DNA of 64,000 bases from Closterium sp. Naga37s-1. Lineage: Eukaryota; Streptophyta; Zygnematophyceae; Desmidiales; Closteriaceae. The stretch is from the NCBI GenBank assembly GCA_947471745.1, contig CANJKZ010000724.1, forward strand, positions 3,763,501-3,827,500. The letters are read 5' to 3'. Positions 1-9,141 of this stretch are shown one piece after another; position 1 is the first letter of the stretch; every line of letters begins with the position of its first letter. Under the pieces are notes generated by a model, which saw only the letters and a program-made list of their open reading frames with translations, was not told the origin of the DNA and did no database searches. The position numbers were made by a program, and so were the translations under genes.

Positions 1-378
1 ACAGCCTTGGACGGCTGCTGCCTGGAGGCTGAGAGGAAGACTCGGAGGGTGCCGCCGCTGGTGGGGTCGTAGTGGATCCAGGCGTGCTTGGTGTGGCCGT
101 CGTTGAGGATGAGAGGGGCCGTGGCAGAGGCGAGGGACACAGGTGAGCCGCCCACATTGACGCCCACGTGGTTGTCGTTGGGGTCGCTGTGCTTCACACT
201 CAGCACCGAGTCAAACTGCTGCTCAAGAGAGTGATGGGCTGCTGTATGAAGGCTGCTCCCCATGATGCTGTGGGCGATGGCGGGGAGAGGAAGACGGAGC
301 CATTGGGGGCAGAGTAGGCGGAGCGGAACACATCCACTGCGTCGGAGAAGGAGGAGAGGCGCGCGGGGATGTACGGCC
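1..378 (-). pseudogene. Exon 13: L-type (legume) lectin domain, internally deleted and frame-broken
   Basis: From the acceptor at 379 the frame reads [11 protein letters not shown], then GSVFLSPP and [11 protein letters not shown], which resembles the start of a legume-lectin fold (G-x-L-x-L-x ... GRA-x-Y-x-x-P-x-x-L). That frame stops at about 200. In a different frame, from about 225 to the window edge, comes the later half of the same fold: [22 protein letters not shown] and [16 protein letters not shown], matching the family's FDT, DP-x-x-NHVG-x and W-x-x-YD blocks. The middle of the domain (the GDGLAFF-like region) is missing between them and no intron boundary fits the junction. Either the domain is deleted or the sequence is misassembled there. 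Confidence 0.6.
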
Positions 379-3300
379 CTGGTGACACAACAATGCGCAG
401 GTAAGGCAGGAATGAGGTGAACCTGGTAACTTGGAGTTGCATGTGCACACCAGAGTGGCTGGTAAACACATGGGCAAGATGGGTTGGGGCGTAACACGGC
501 ATGAGGGACGCTTGTGTGTGTATGGTTGCATTGATACGTGGATGGGTATATAGGTGGAGATCTGTAATGACCATCGGTCAATGATCGGGGCATGAACACA
601 AAAGGCCAGTGCAGAAATAGCAACAATTGGAGCACACAGATTGAATGAGGGACGGTAGAAGGGATTCAATCCACGGAATAATAGTTTTCCTGCCATACCT
701 TGTGCAACACACGTCGAGGCAGTGCTTCCATCAATGTACCCCGCGTCACAAGCACACGCGATATCGGTGCTTGGAGCAACGTAATAGCACACGCCATGGC
801 CGCTGCAAGGCGGACTGAAGGGGTCGTTGCCGCAGAACCACTTGCACCAGCCGGAGCTCTTCTGAGTCTGGTCGCTGCCGCAAAAGTTCAGATCGACTGC
901 AAAGCAATTGAAGTCCAGAAACAGCTGATATGTGGGGCACGCAGGAAGGCCTTCTGCTGCACCCGTGAGGAAGTTGTACTTGGCAGACACGGCCTTGAGT
1001 GCGCGCATGAGCTTCAGCGACGGAAGACTCCCCACGAGCTGGTTGTATCCCAGCATGCTGTGACGGGTTGACAATTGCAATTGATGTGACACGACACAAT
1101 GAAGGCAAGCAACGAATGTGAGGAGGCGAAATCAGGGCAAGCAGGCACTGTATGAGTGCCAGTGGGTGAGTAGAATCCAGGAGTAGGGGGCAAGGCAAGG
1201 GAAGTGTAGGTGTGAATGGGCTTAGATGCGGAAGAAGAACTGATTCAGCAAGAGGGAGCACAGGCTGCATGGTTCGGAAAGAATGGATCAGAGCGGCGCA
1301 TGATTTCATGGGATGGGATGGGTTTCTGTAGCAGCATCCGTGGTTACAGGAGGGTTTGGATTTGTATGTGTAGTGTGGCCATACTTACAGGTACTGCAGG
1401 CTGGTGAGCGTGCTGAATACTGCAGGTATTGTTCCCACAAGAAGGTTCTCAGACAAGGCCCTAAAGATGGGTTGTAATCGCAAGCAAAGGAAACAGCAGT
1501 TGAACTGCACGCTGTGAGGCCATTACCCAATCTTGGAAAGATATGCATGTAGTGGCCTATAGATGTTCAGGCCCCTATCTGCTAGAATCGGCTCATGAAT
1601 GTAATGCTCTGTGCTGGACAAGATACAGTCCCAGTAAGTGTAATATCGTTCTCCACTGCTGCTGTTAGATACCAGTAAGTGTCTTGCACCCTAAGGGGAT
1701 ATGTATAAATATGGCATTAGGGCATTACGTAGCCTGTCGGTTTTAAGCTGTATGCAGACGGATCTGGTATCGTATCTCACTATTGGCTACATGGGTAACT
1801 TTCCATCACATCCTTTCCCTCCCACTCGAGAGCCCAATTCTGCTGTCCATAAAGCAGAGTGCCTTCTGTCTTAACAAAACTTTTCACTTTTCAGCTTGAG
1901 CTTGAAACTCCTTTCTCACCTTCACCCATACTGGAAAACGTGCAGGCACACAAAAGCAGGGAAAGAGGGCGCACATGGTTGTAAGGCTGTTGAGGTTGAC
2001 CAGGGAAGCAGGAATGGTGCCACTCAGCCAATTGTAGTGCAGGAACCTGCCTTGGGATGGCATGCAGTGACACATTGCGGTATTGAAGCTTGAATCTCAA
2101 CAGCACTGCATCACATGGATATATGATATGCATGTGGGCACAGCGGCAAGAGTTGTTGCATTGTTATGCTTGTCCAATTTCAGGCAGTAAGGTCTTGGAA
2201 AACCTCACAATGCCTAATCAATCGTGAGCCATAGACAGCGCTACTACCATGCAGCTGAACCAGGATTTCCATTTAGGCTTGGATAAGGTTTTGATGTTTC
2301 ATAGTGTGCTGCACATGTTCCTGTTGGGATTGACACGTGGCTGACACTTGAAGGTTGAACGTGAATTCCACGCCTAACTGCACCACCTGGTACAACGGGT
2401 GCCTCAGCACAGCCAGTAGTCGTACAGTGCTTGCAGGCATGTGAGGTCACCCATTGCATGCGGGATTGATCCTGTGAAGGAGTTGTGATCCAGCACCCTG
2501 ATTGACGAATGTGGGCGGGGGGGAAGGACAGAGGCCAGTGAAACAACTGCATCGGAAGGAGAGACCATTTAATACATTTATTGAAGGGAGCGTACAAAAA
2601 GGAGTGCACTGAGAGGAACACATTGAGAGGAGCATAATGACAGAAGAGTGTTGAAAGGGGGACATTAACAGAAGGGATGGATAGGAGTGAACCAAAAAGG
2701 GAACAGTGTGAATGGATTACAGTAGGAGGAGTGTATTTAGAAGATTGCATCACATGAAGGCAGCGGAAAGAAGCGACCAGACAGAAGGGGGCAGACAGAG
2801 GAGGGAGAAGAAGATATGACATGGAAAGGGGAAGGAAGGGAAGATGGGAGGGAGGGGGGAGCAAGTGGGAAGGAAGGGGAAGAGGGTGGGGTACGACCCT
2901 CCTTAAAACCACATCAGCAGACCTTCCATTAGCCCATTGCAGAAACAAGCACGTGCACTTGTGGTGATTACCACCAGCACCAGAAGCACAGCTACATTCT
3001 GCCACAAACACTCTCGCTTCCATCTCACTCGATCACCATCCTGCTGCCGCCATGCACTGCTACATGACATTGTGCATCGGTACCCCCAGGCGACTCACAG
3101 GTATGTGAGCTTGTGCAGGTTGCCCAAGGCGCCTGGGATGGAGCCGTCCAACTGATTGTAGTCCAGAGCCCTGACGCTCCGAGAGGCGTGGGGACGATTT
3201 GGGAGGAGGAGGGGGGGGGGGAGATGTAGGGAAGGGTCACGGGTAGGGGGAAAGGGAGGTGAGGTGCGAGATGGAGACAACAGGGAGGAAAAACGGAAGG

Positions 3301-6300
3301 ATGAGAGGGAGAACAGGCAACGGAGTTGACAGCTGTACAAGAAACATATGAAGATAAGGAATGCACTTCAACGAGATAATGAGTACAGTGATAGCCACGG
3401 GGATTGCTGGTGCAGTCTAGGTCCCGGACCAATGTGCTGTGATATGGCACGACACGGCATGACACAGTGAGTGCGTCATGGCAAGATATGGTACGTGACA
3501 GGGAAAGAGTCTTCTAATTAGCAGGAGGGGGGGAAGAGAGTTGTAGGGTTCGGGTTCGGACGAAAAGGGGAAGTGAGGAGGACCATCTCGGAAAGAAGAG
3601 GTAGGCGAAGGGGAAAGAGCATCTAAGGAGGGCATGACCAGATATGGAACCCATGTACTGGGTGAATAAGCCGTCCTGTGGGCGATGAGCGCGTGGGGGG
3701 GGGGGGGGGGGGGGGGGGGGTTGACAGTAGCACGAGGAAAATGATCAGCAAAGGAAAGACGACGAAGAAAATGATTGACATAACAAACGGAATATACAAT
3801 GGAGTAAATAGAGGGAAGTGTTGTGAGTAGATACGGAGGAGGTGGCCAAGGCTGCATCGAATGGCAAAAGAGAGGGCGGTGCTTTTTCTGCAGGATGGAC
3901 CGCGACTGCCAACAGTTTTTTCAGTCACGGCGGAAGTACATTCTTACAGGCATGCAGTACTGTCAAGTGCAATGATAGGGCAGCAACTCACATGTACTGA
4001 AGCTTCTGCAGGCTGCTGAGCGACCCTGGAATGGAGCCCGAAAGTCCATTGTTGTTGAGAACGCTGCACGATGGTCAGAAAAGGGCCGAGAGTGGTGGGG
4101 CAGGCTTCGTATGTGGCAGCTGCACAGGCCATCACACTTGCTCCATCACACGTTCTGACACGCGTTGTACACTCACAGGCACATCCGCCCATCCACATTC
4201 ATGCTCTCGTGTCGCCGCTTGTGTGGTGCAGCAAGGAACTGGAGGAGCAAGCGGGGAGAGAGGGAGCTCACAGGTTGACGAGCGCAGAGAGGTTTCCCAA
4301 AGTGGAAGGGAGGGTGCCGTTAAGCTGGTTGTCAGATAGGCATCTGTGGTGGGGTTACCGACATGAGAGAGACAATGGTGCAACAGGAGGCACGAATGAG
4401 AGTGACGTGAAATAAGAGAATGGAGGCTCAATGTACGCCATTTGGGTGGTTGGGCAAGAGAGAGGATTTCGAACCAGCCGAGGAAACAAAAGTGGCAAGC
4501 ATGTGGAAAAGGTGGCGAATGTGGTGGTGGAAGAAAGCACACTGGACTGACAGGGTTTCCAAGCTCTCCGCAATGCCCACTGTATACGGAATGCTGCCCG
4601 ATAGATGATTCTTTGCGAGAACACTGCACATGAGCACCACATGGATTGGTATCAGCATGCATGCATATGTGTGTGTTTGCATCAAAGCGGTGCCGCCCAT
4701 GCATGTGGTGCAGGCAGGGTGGGTGTAAGAAGCAACAAGTCATGGTACACATGGCGGGAGAAGAGCTCGTTACTAAATCGAGCGTCACAACGCATGGGGA
4801 ACTTCACCAGTGTGCATGGCATCACATGGTGGGCCAACTGGAGCGGCAGGGCGTGTGGAGAGCGCATGGGGGCTCACAGTTGCTTCAGGTTGGGCAGCGC
4901 AAAGAGAGCAGCAGGCAGGGAGCCCTTAAGCTTACTGGCCTCCATGCTCCTGCAGAAAGAGGCGACGACGTAAAGATAAAGAGGAAATTTGTGAACGTAG
5001 AGCGAGGAAGGCAGGTACTCCGTGGGGAGGGGCGAGAGCAAAGTGAGTCAAAACAAGGGTGCGTGCACCCAGCGAGGAAACTCGTTTGCGGGTCTGTGGG
5101 CTCGTTTAGTTGGCATTCCGCTGCGCAAAGTAACACCCTCGTTTTCACCCAGTGGGTAGCGAGGTGTTATACTGGTATCAGAGCCTAGGGTTTAAATCCC
5201 GGCTGGTCCACATTTTCTCCCTGAGGTAAGAACCCGAATGTGGTAACCAGACTTGAACCCAGCAAACGATCCTCTGCTGGCTTGGTCCACCAAAAAGGTC
5301 GCTGCCTCCTCAGCGAAATCTAGGTTCCTGCAGGGGGAGGGGGGGAACTCCCTGAGAGACTCGCCAACGCCTGTGGGCTAGAGTTGGCGCTGCACCGAAT
5401 AACACCCTCGTTTGGACCCAGTGGGTAGCGAGGTGTTATAAATAGTGTCTTAGTACCAGACCATGCATATCGAGGCATAACACCCGCGCCACTCACAGGA
5501 CCGACAGGTGCTTCAAGCCGCTGATGCCTTCTGGGATGGAGGCCGCTATCTTGCTGCCGTGTGTGTCACTGCCGAGCGGGGGAGCACACAGGAGACAGAC
5601 TGTGGTGAAATTGGTAGTGCCTCTGTCGACAATCGCTTTGGAGCACAGGGAGTAAGTGCCAAGGCTGGAGCTGCATGTGGTGGTGGTGGCAAATGCCCAA
5701 CGACGAAGTGTTGTCGTGTTCCATCTCTGACAAGAACTGATGCATACATCCTGATGACGTGGCCGTTGACGTCACATTTAACTGCAGCCATGCTGTCGCA
5801 GTCCCTGCCTCTGACCCACGTGTCCGTGCCTTGTATGCCGCTCCATGCAGATGCCAGCATCTCCAACACGCCCACTGTCATCATTCATGCCACGCCATGC
5901 CATCATGCCATGCCATGCCATGCCATGCCACGCCATGCCATGCCACGCCATGCCATGCCATGCCATCACGCCATCCCCAAAAAGCCATAGCACCACACGG
6001 CGATACACCATCCGTTTGGCCCGGCTTCACATGTGGTCACGCGTGGAAAACGAAGGGCAAGTCGAGACACGCCAACCGTCCATCATGTCGCGACCATTCA
6101 GCAAAGTAATGCCGCTCGGGGAAGGTTACTATAGGCCGACTCGGGGAGTTAAGCGCAACTGGCAGCGCCATCCATGGCCTCGCAACTTGCGAGGCGGCGC
6201 TCGCAAGCACGCGGCTTACTCTCAGGGTCAAGCACGGGCGCAGCTGCGAGAGGAATGCAGCAGTGCGTCACCACCGTCATTGCCACTACTATTAGTACCG

Positions 6301-6313
6301 CCGCTCTCGCCAT
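1..6313 (-). CDS. LRR / EGF-like / L-type lectin receptor-like gene, partial at left edge, 13 exons seen
   Basis: A secreted or plasma-membrane receptor-like protein. Exons on the minus strand, in order: 6220-6313 (signal peptide), 5748-5874 (LRR N-cap), then 72-bp LRR exons 5497-5568, 4878-4949, 4552-4623, 4272-4343, 3992-4063, 3099-3170, 2426-2497, 1975-2046 and 1389-1460, then 699-1057 (last LRR plus Cys-rich/EGF) and 378 downward (lectin). Every junction has GT..AG ends and the phases agree: 1 after exon 1, 2 through the LRR exons, 1 into the lectin exon. This makes the model much stronger than any single short frame. One 72-bp phase-2 exon per LRR is a known plant LRR-receptor layout. 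A transmembrane segment or kinase would lie beyond position 1. The lectin exon is frame-broken, so the gene may be a pseudogene or a truncated allele. Ligand unknown. Confidence 0.8.
699..1057 (-). CDS. Exon 12: last LRR plus Cys-rich / EGF-like module
   Basis: 359 nt. It starts with an LRR ([19 protein letters not shown]), continues through a Cys-containing spacer ([18 protein letters not shown]), and ends with an EGF-like pattern: CSGHGVCYY, later [12 protein letters not shown] and a final C. C-x5-C followed by C-x-C-x2-G-Y/F is the EGF signature. The donor is GTATGG after phase 1. In the intact protein this module would separate the LRR arm from the lectin domain. Confidence 0.7.
1389..5568 (-). 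CDS. Nine consecutive 72-bp LRR exons
   Basis: Each exon is exactly 72 nt, enters and leaves in phase 2, and encodes one plant-type LRR (LxxNxLxGxIPxxLxxLxxLxxL). Recognisable cores include [17 protein letters not shown] (5497-5568), [12 protein letters not shown] (4552-4623), [18 protein letters not shown] (4272-4343), [16 protein letters not shown] (3992-4063), [18 protein letters not shown] (3099-3170) and [18 protein letters not shown] (1975-2046). Together they would form one solenoid arm. Introns range from about 200 to 820 bp and hold a TRIM-like element and a long G tract. Donors are mostly GTGAG or GTAAG, with less usual GTCAGT (after 4552), GTACGA (after 2426) and GTGCGC (after 1975). 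Confidence 0.8.
3695..3720. repeat. Poly-G tract of 26 bases
   Basis: An uninterrupted run of about 26 G in the intron between LRR exons 3992-4063 and 3099-3170, so the sense strand is poly-C. The exact length is uncertain, as for any homopolymer. It could form G-quadruplex DNA on the plus strand. Confidence 0.85.
5095..5440 (+). mobile_element. TRIM-like miniature LTR element in an intron
   Basis: Two direct repeats, 5095-5171 and 5372-5440, share TGTGGGCT near the start and ACACCCTCG, CCCAGTGGGTAGCGAGGTG near the end. Immediately after the left repeat, at 5173, lies TGGTATCAGAGCC, complementary to the 3' end of plant initiator-Met tRNA and the usual copia/TRIM primer site. A G-rich stretch (about 5332-5346) lies before the right repeat. 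At roughly 346 bp with no coding capacity it fits a terminal-repeat retrotransposon in miniature. The terminal CA and a target duplication are not clear, so its exact ends are uncertain. It lies in antisense orientation in the receptor gene's third intron. Confidence 0.5.
5748..5874 (-). CDS. Exon 2: LRR N-terminal cap
   Basis: 127 nt between acceptor GATGACAG and donor GTATGC. It encodes a cap of the plant LRRNT type: VLEMLASAW, then a W, a DC pair, VKCD and NGHVI leading into the first repeat. The A-W ... W ... C ... V-x-C-D order is the family pattern. It enters in phase 1 from exon 1 and leaves in phase 2 into the first LRR exon. Confidence 0.7.
5887..5975. repeat. Degenerate (ATGCC)n microsatellite
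   Basis: A run of about 17 ATGCC/ACGCC units in the first intron of the receptor gene. The open frames across it (Met-Ala-Trp-His-Gly repeats) are products of the repeat. Confidence 0.85.
6220..6313 (-). CDS. Exon 1: signal peptide of the LRR-lectin gene
   Basis: The ATG at 6313 opens 31 codons: a basic residue, a hydrophobic run ([11 protein letters not shown]), a small-residue stretch (PLAAA) suited to signal peptidase, then an acidic start of the mature protein. The exon ends in phase 1 before a GTAAGC donor. Splicing to 5874 restores an open frame into the LRR cap, which is why this ATG was preferred to the in-frame one at 6457. Confidence 0.65.
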
Positions 6314-7462
6314 TCCGCCGCGCCAACCCTGTAGATCTCTGCCGTCCACCCTCCCAGCTGTGGCCAAGAGCCGCTTTATCCGTCGGCCTGGAGTCGTAGA
6401 GTGTTGTCGCAAAGTAGCCACTAGTAGTACTGCTACAGTGGCGATACGACCGTTCAAACGCTAGTAGTAGTTCTAGCAAAGTTGCTTGTACGTACTACTA
6501 CTGTTACTACTAGTAGTACCAATAACGCATGTGCTGGAAACAGCAAAAAGAAGGGAAGGAATGGCACCATCCTTTCTAAGCGGCGGAAGATTCTTCAGAA
6601 AGGTATTCGTGGAGTAAAACATGTCATAACATGCCGTCTCCTCTCCACGACTGGTGGAGCTTGGGAAGTCTATCCTTTCGAACATAAATGTTGTCTTGTA
6701 TCGCACTGCACTCAGTAGAGCAGAAAGAAAAAATATGTGTTGAACTGTACAGCATGAGTCTGGATGGAGAGATCCATGCGAGGCCAGCGCAGCGTTGAGC
6801 ATTGTGCGAGCGACACCAAAGAGCCGAAATGCTCGTGCTGGACTCGCTGTGCGACTCGCAGATAGGGTTTGACTGGCACGCCGAAGAAAACTGGAGTACA
6901 CGTCTTGATTTTTGTACGGTGAACCGTGAAGCAGTGAAGTGTGTGCTTTGACCTGTGCGACCTTTGCTGAGCTGTCAATAGCAGCTTCCCGATTCCCGAA
7001 GCACAATGTCCCAGCTCTCGCTGATTCGCGGTAAGAACTTCCCTAGCAGGGCATGGGGTCTCTTTTGCAGGGCATGGGGTTTTACCCTGATTGCCCTACC
7101 AATCAGGGTAATTGTTTGTACCAACCCTGCCAGAACTGGGTCCCGTCCGATTCCCACCCGGCCAGTATCCGGGTGGGTGTTTCTTCACACGTCTGAATCC
7201 GAGTTTGGACTTTTGAAACTCAGTCGTGGAAAGGTTTCGTTCCAAACAACCCGGCGATAAAATCCACCTTCCCTAAGTGTGATTTTGTACTTCGACGAAT
7301 TTCTATGAGTAGTGGGACAAAATTGGCCGAGGTCTCTCCACCCCACTTTTGCTATGAAATTTGTCGAAGTATGAAGTTGAGCGTATCATTCTTTACCTTT
7401 TTCTTCTGCCTGAAATTCATCCAAGCATAGAAACGAGCTGAGATCTCTCGACTATTCTTTCA
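6314..7462. other. Region upstream of the receptor gene, no gene recognised
   Basis: Presumed promoter and 5' flank of the minus-strand receptor gene. It holds CTA/GTA-rich triplet clusters at about 6400-6530 and an inverted repeat (TTACCCTGATT ... AATCAGGGTAA) near 7081-7111. The open frame at 6473-7006 (minus) has no recognisable domain. No TATA box could be assigned with confidence. Confidence 0.5.
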
Positions 7463-7620
7463 GGGGAGGTCCAGCGCGTACGTTTACAGGAGTGGTTTGA
7501 AAAGATATCAGACGGTGCACAGCGGTTCTAAAACTGCACCGTTTTGAACCGTGACGCAAGACAGATTACCGCACTGGATGAACTGTAATGTACGGAAAAC
7601 GTACGCGCTGGACCCGCCCT
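7463..7620. mobile_element. Foldback element, possible MITE
   Basis: Terminal inverted repeats: 7468-7485 (GGTCCAGCGCGTACGTTT) is perfectly complementary to 7597-7614, and the match extends outward imperfectly (GGGGA against CGCCCT). The interior of about 110 bp has no coding potential. No clear target duplication was seen. The arms and size fit a nonautonomous DNA transposon. Confidence 0.55.
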
Positions 7621-7702
7621 AAAGTATAAGTTCAGCAATGTCCCCTCTACTCCGTTCTTCTCTCGTCAAAAACTCGAAACTGTCGGCTGAAATTCATCTA
7701 AG

Positions 7703-7847
7703 GCTGCGTTCCTATCCCGTGTCAGACTCAGGTCAAATATTTGTGTCTTCCGAACCTAAATTTGCCAGCATTCTGAGTCCCTTCGGGTCTTCCCAAGCTC
7801 AACTTCGTGTCTGGCTTCGTGTCTGACACGGGATAGGAACGCGCGCC
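7703..7847. mobile_element. MITE-like element with 22-bp perfect inverted repeats
   Basis: 7706-7727 (core CGTTCCTATCCCGTGTCAGA) is the exact reverse complement of 7821-7842. The pair is flanked by CTAAG at 7698-7702 and CTAAG at 7848-7852, a candidate 5-bp target duplication. The interior is about 93 bp and non-coding. The superfamily was not identified. Confidence 0.6.
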
Positions 7848-7852
7848 CTAAG

Positions 7853-8234
7853 TAGAGAGAAGAATCTAATAACCCATTTTGTTCGAAAATTGCCCAAAAT
7901 GTCAAACTCAAGCCGATTTATTTTTGTCTTACTGAAATCCTGCTAAGCGAAGTAAGGACGTGTTTCAGTTCGCCTTTGATCGCCTCGATCAGACGCGATC
8001 AATAACTTCCAGGAAGTTCTGAAGGCGATTTCAGGCAATCGGGGGCAATCACTTAATCGCGATCAGCTGATCGCCCCAACATGATCTACTAAAACAGCCC
8101 AATCAAACACAATCACCGACGATCACTTGATTGCATTTGATTGGGGTACTAAGCGACGCTGTCGAATTGTTATATTGTTCAGCTCGGATTCGTGAAATTG
8201 TCGTGAATACACCGCCGTCGTGAATCTGGAACTG
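7853..8234. other. Non-coding stretch rich in GATC/CAATC motifs
   Basis: Between 7970 and 8150 there are many short GATCGC, CAATC and GATTG words on both strands, including GCGATCAGCTGATCGC, so the stretch could fold on itself. It may be another decayed foldback element. No ends could be defined and no gene was seen. Confidence 0.3.
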
Positions 8235-8708
8235 TACCGTCATACCCCGTATATACCCCCATGGGGGGCAATAATAAAACAAGTTTTTTTAGGGAGGTGG
8301 GCTTATAATCGAGTAAATTTATAAGCGCCGGCGTTTATAAAATGACATATATGTTTTTTATATTTTTTAACACCAAACTGTAGATCTCGTGCTTGCCTTT
8401 TCAATCGAGTCGAAGTTACATGGGGTCGTCTGTGAAATTATCGCGCGCGCAGGAAGATACACCCAATCTGACTCACATCCAGCTCCTGACAGCTCTTGCT
8501 GACTGGACCCGCATCCAGTGCAGGGTCCGAATGTGAAGGGAACCGAATATGCAACACATCCGTCTGCTAAAGTAAAAATCGTTTCAGCGTTTTGAACACA
8601 TTTCAAAAAATTAAAGTTTACATGCGCTTATAATATAAGCGCCACACGCCAATTAAAAGCGCCAGGCGCTTATTCGAGGGTGGCGCTTATATCCGGGGTA
8701 TGACGGTA
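8235..8708. mobile_element. Mariner-like nonautonomous DNA transposon, TA-flanked
   Basis: 8235-8249 (TACCGTCATACCCCG) is the exact reverse complement of 8694-8708. If TA is the target duplication, as in Tc1/mariner elements, the element is 8237-8706 (470 bp) with 13-bp terminal repeats. Subterminal TTATAAGCGCC-type motifs occur in both orientations near both ends (about 8300-8340 and 8628-8692). The open frame at 8367-8606 (minus, 79 residues) has no transposase motif that I can see. Confidence 0.6.
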
Positions 8709-9136
8709 GCGTTTCTGGGCACCTACTTTCGCGAAATTACATGGAAACGCTAAACTCACTATTTCCATGCCGAGGCGTTCGCAGTCGCCAAAGTGGGCCC
8801 GAAAGTGGCAAGAAAGGGTCTAGACGCTTGCCATATACTCTCGTGGAAAATTCGAGGAAAATCCAAACTGATCGGGCGGCGCGAGCTATTCAAACAAAGG
8901 CAACCCGATCAAATCAGCCCCAACCAGATCACAGCCGACCAGACGCGAACCGAGACATGCCCTAACGTGCAATGCTTGGCCACTGACTCGGCATGCGGAG
9001 CAATAGCATGGTTACTCAATATCTGACCCTGCCCCAAATCCGCTTTACTGAAGAATACCTTACCCATACTCTGGCCGGGTGGCGGGTGGGGTGAACCCTG
9101 AAATGGAGGAGTGCATCGAAACGAAAAGAGGAGCAT
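8709..9136. other. Non-coding flank left of R0
   Basis: About 430 bp of ordinary composition with short open frames only and nothing recognisable. It ends at GATAC (9137-9141), the left copy of the R0 target duplication. Confidence 0.5.
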
Positions 9137-9141
9137 GATAC

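Noticed and set aside
5140..5215. Possible tRNA gene or tRNA-derived SINE (TAGCGAGGTG as A box, GGTTTAAATCC as B box)
   Set aside because: No acceptor-stem pairing could be made, and the TGGTATCAGAGCC plus flanking direct repeats fit a TRIM primer site better. A tRNA-like origin is not fully excluded.
5778..6011. Open frame of Met-Ala-Trp-His-Gly repeats
   Set aside because: Reading of the (ATGCC)n microsatellite in an intron.
6473..7006. 177-codon minus-strand open frame upstream of the receptor gene
   Set aside because: No domain, no codon bias or neighbour to support it; kept only as unassigned flank.
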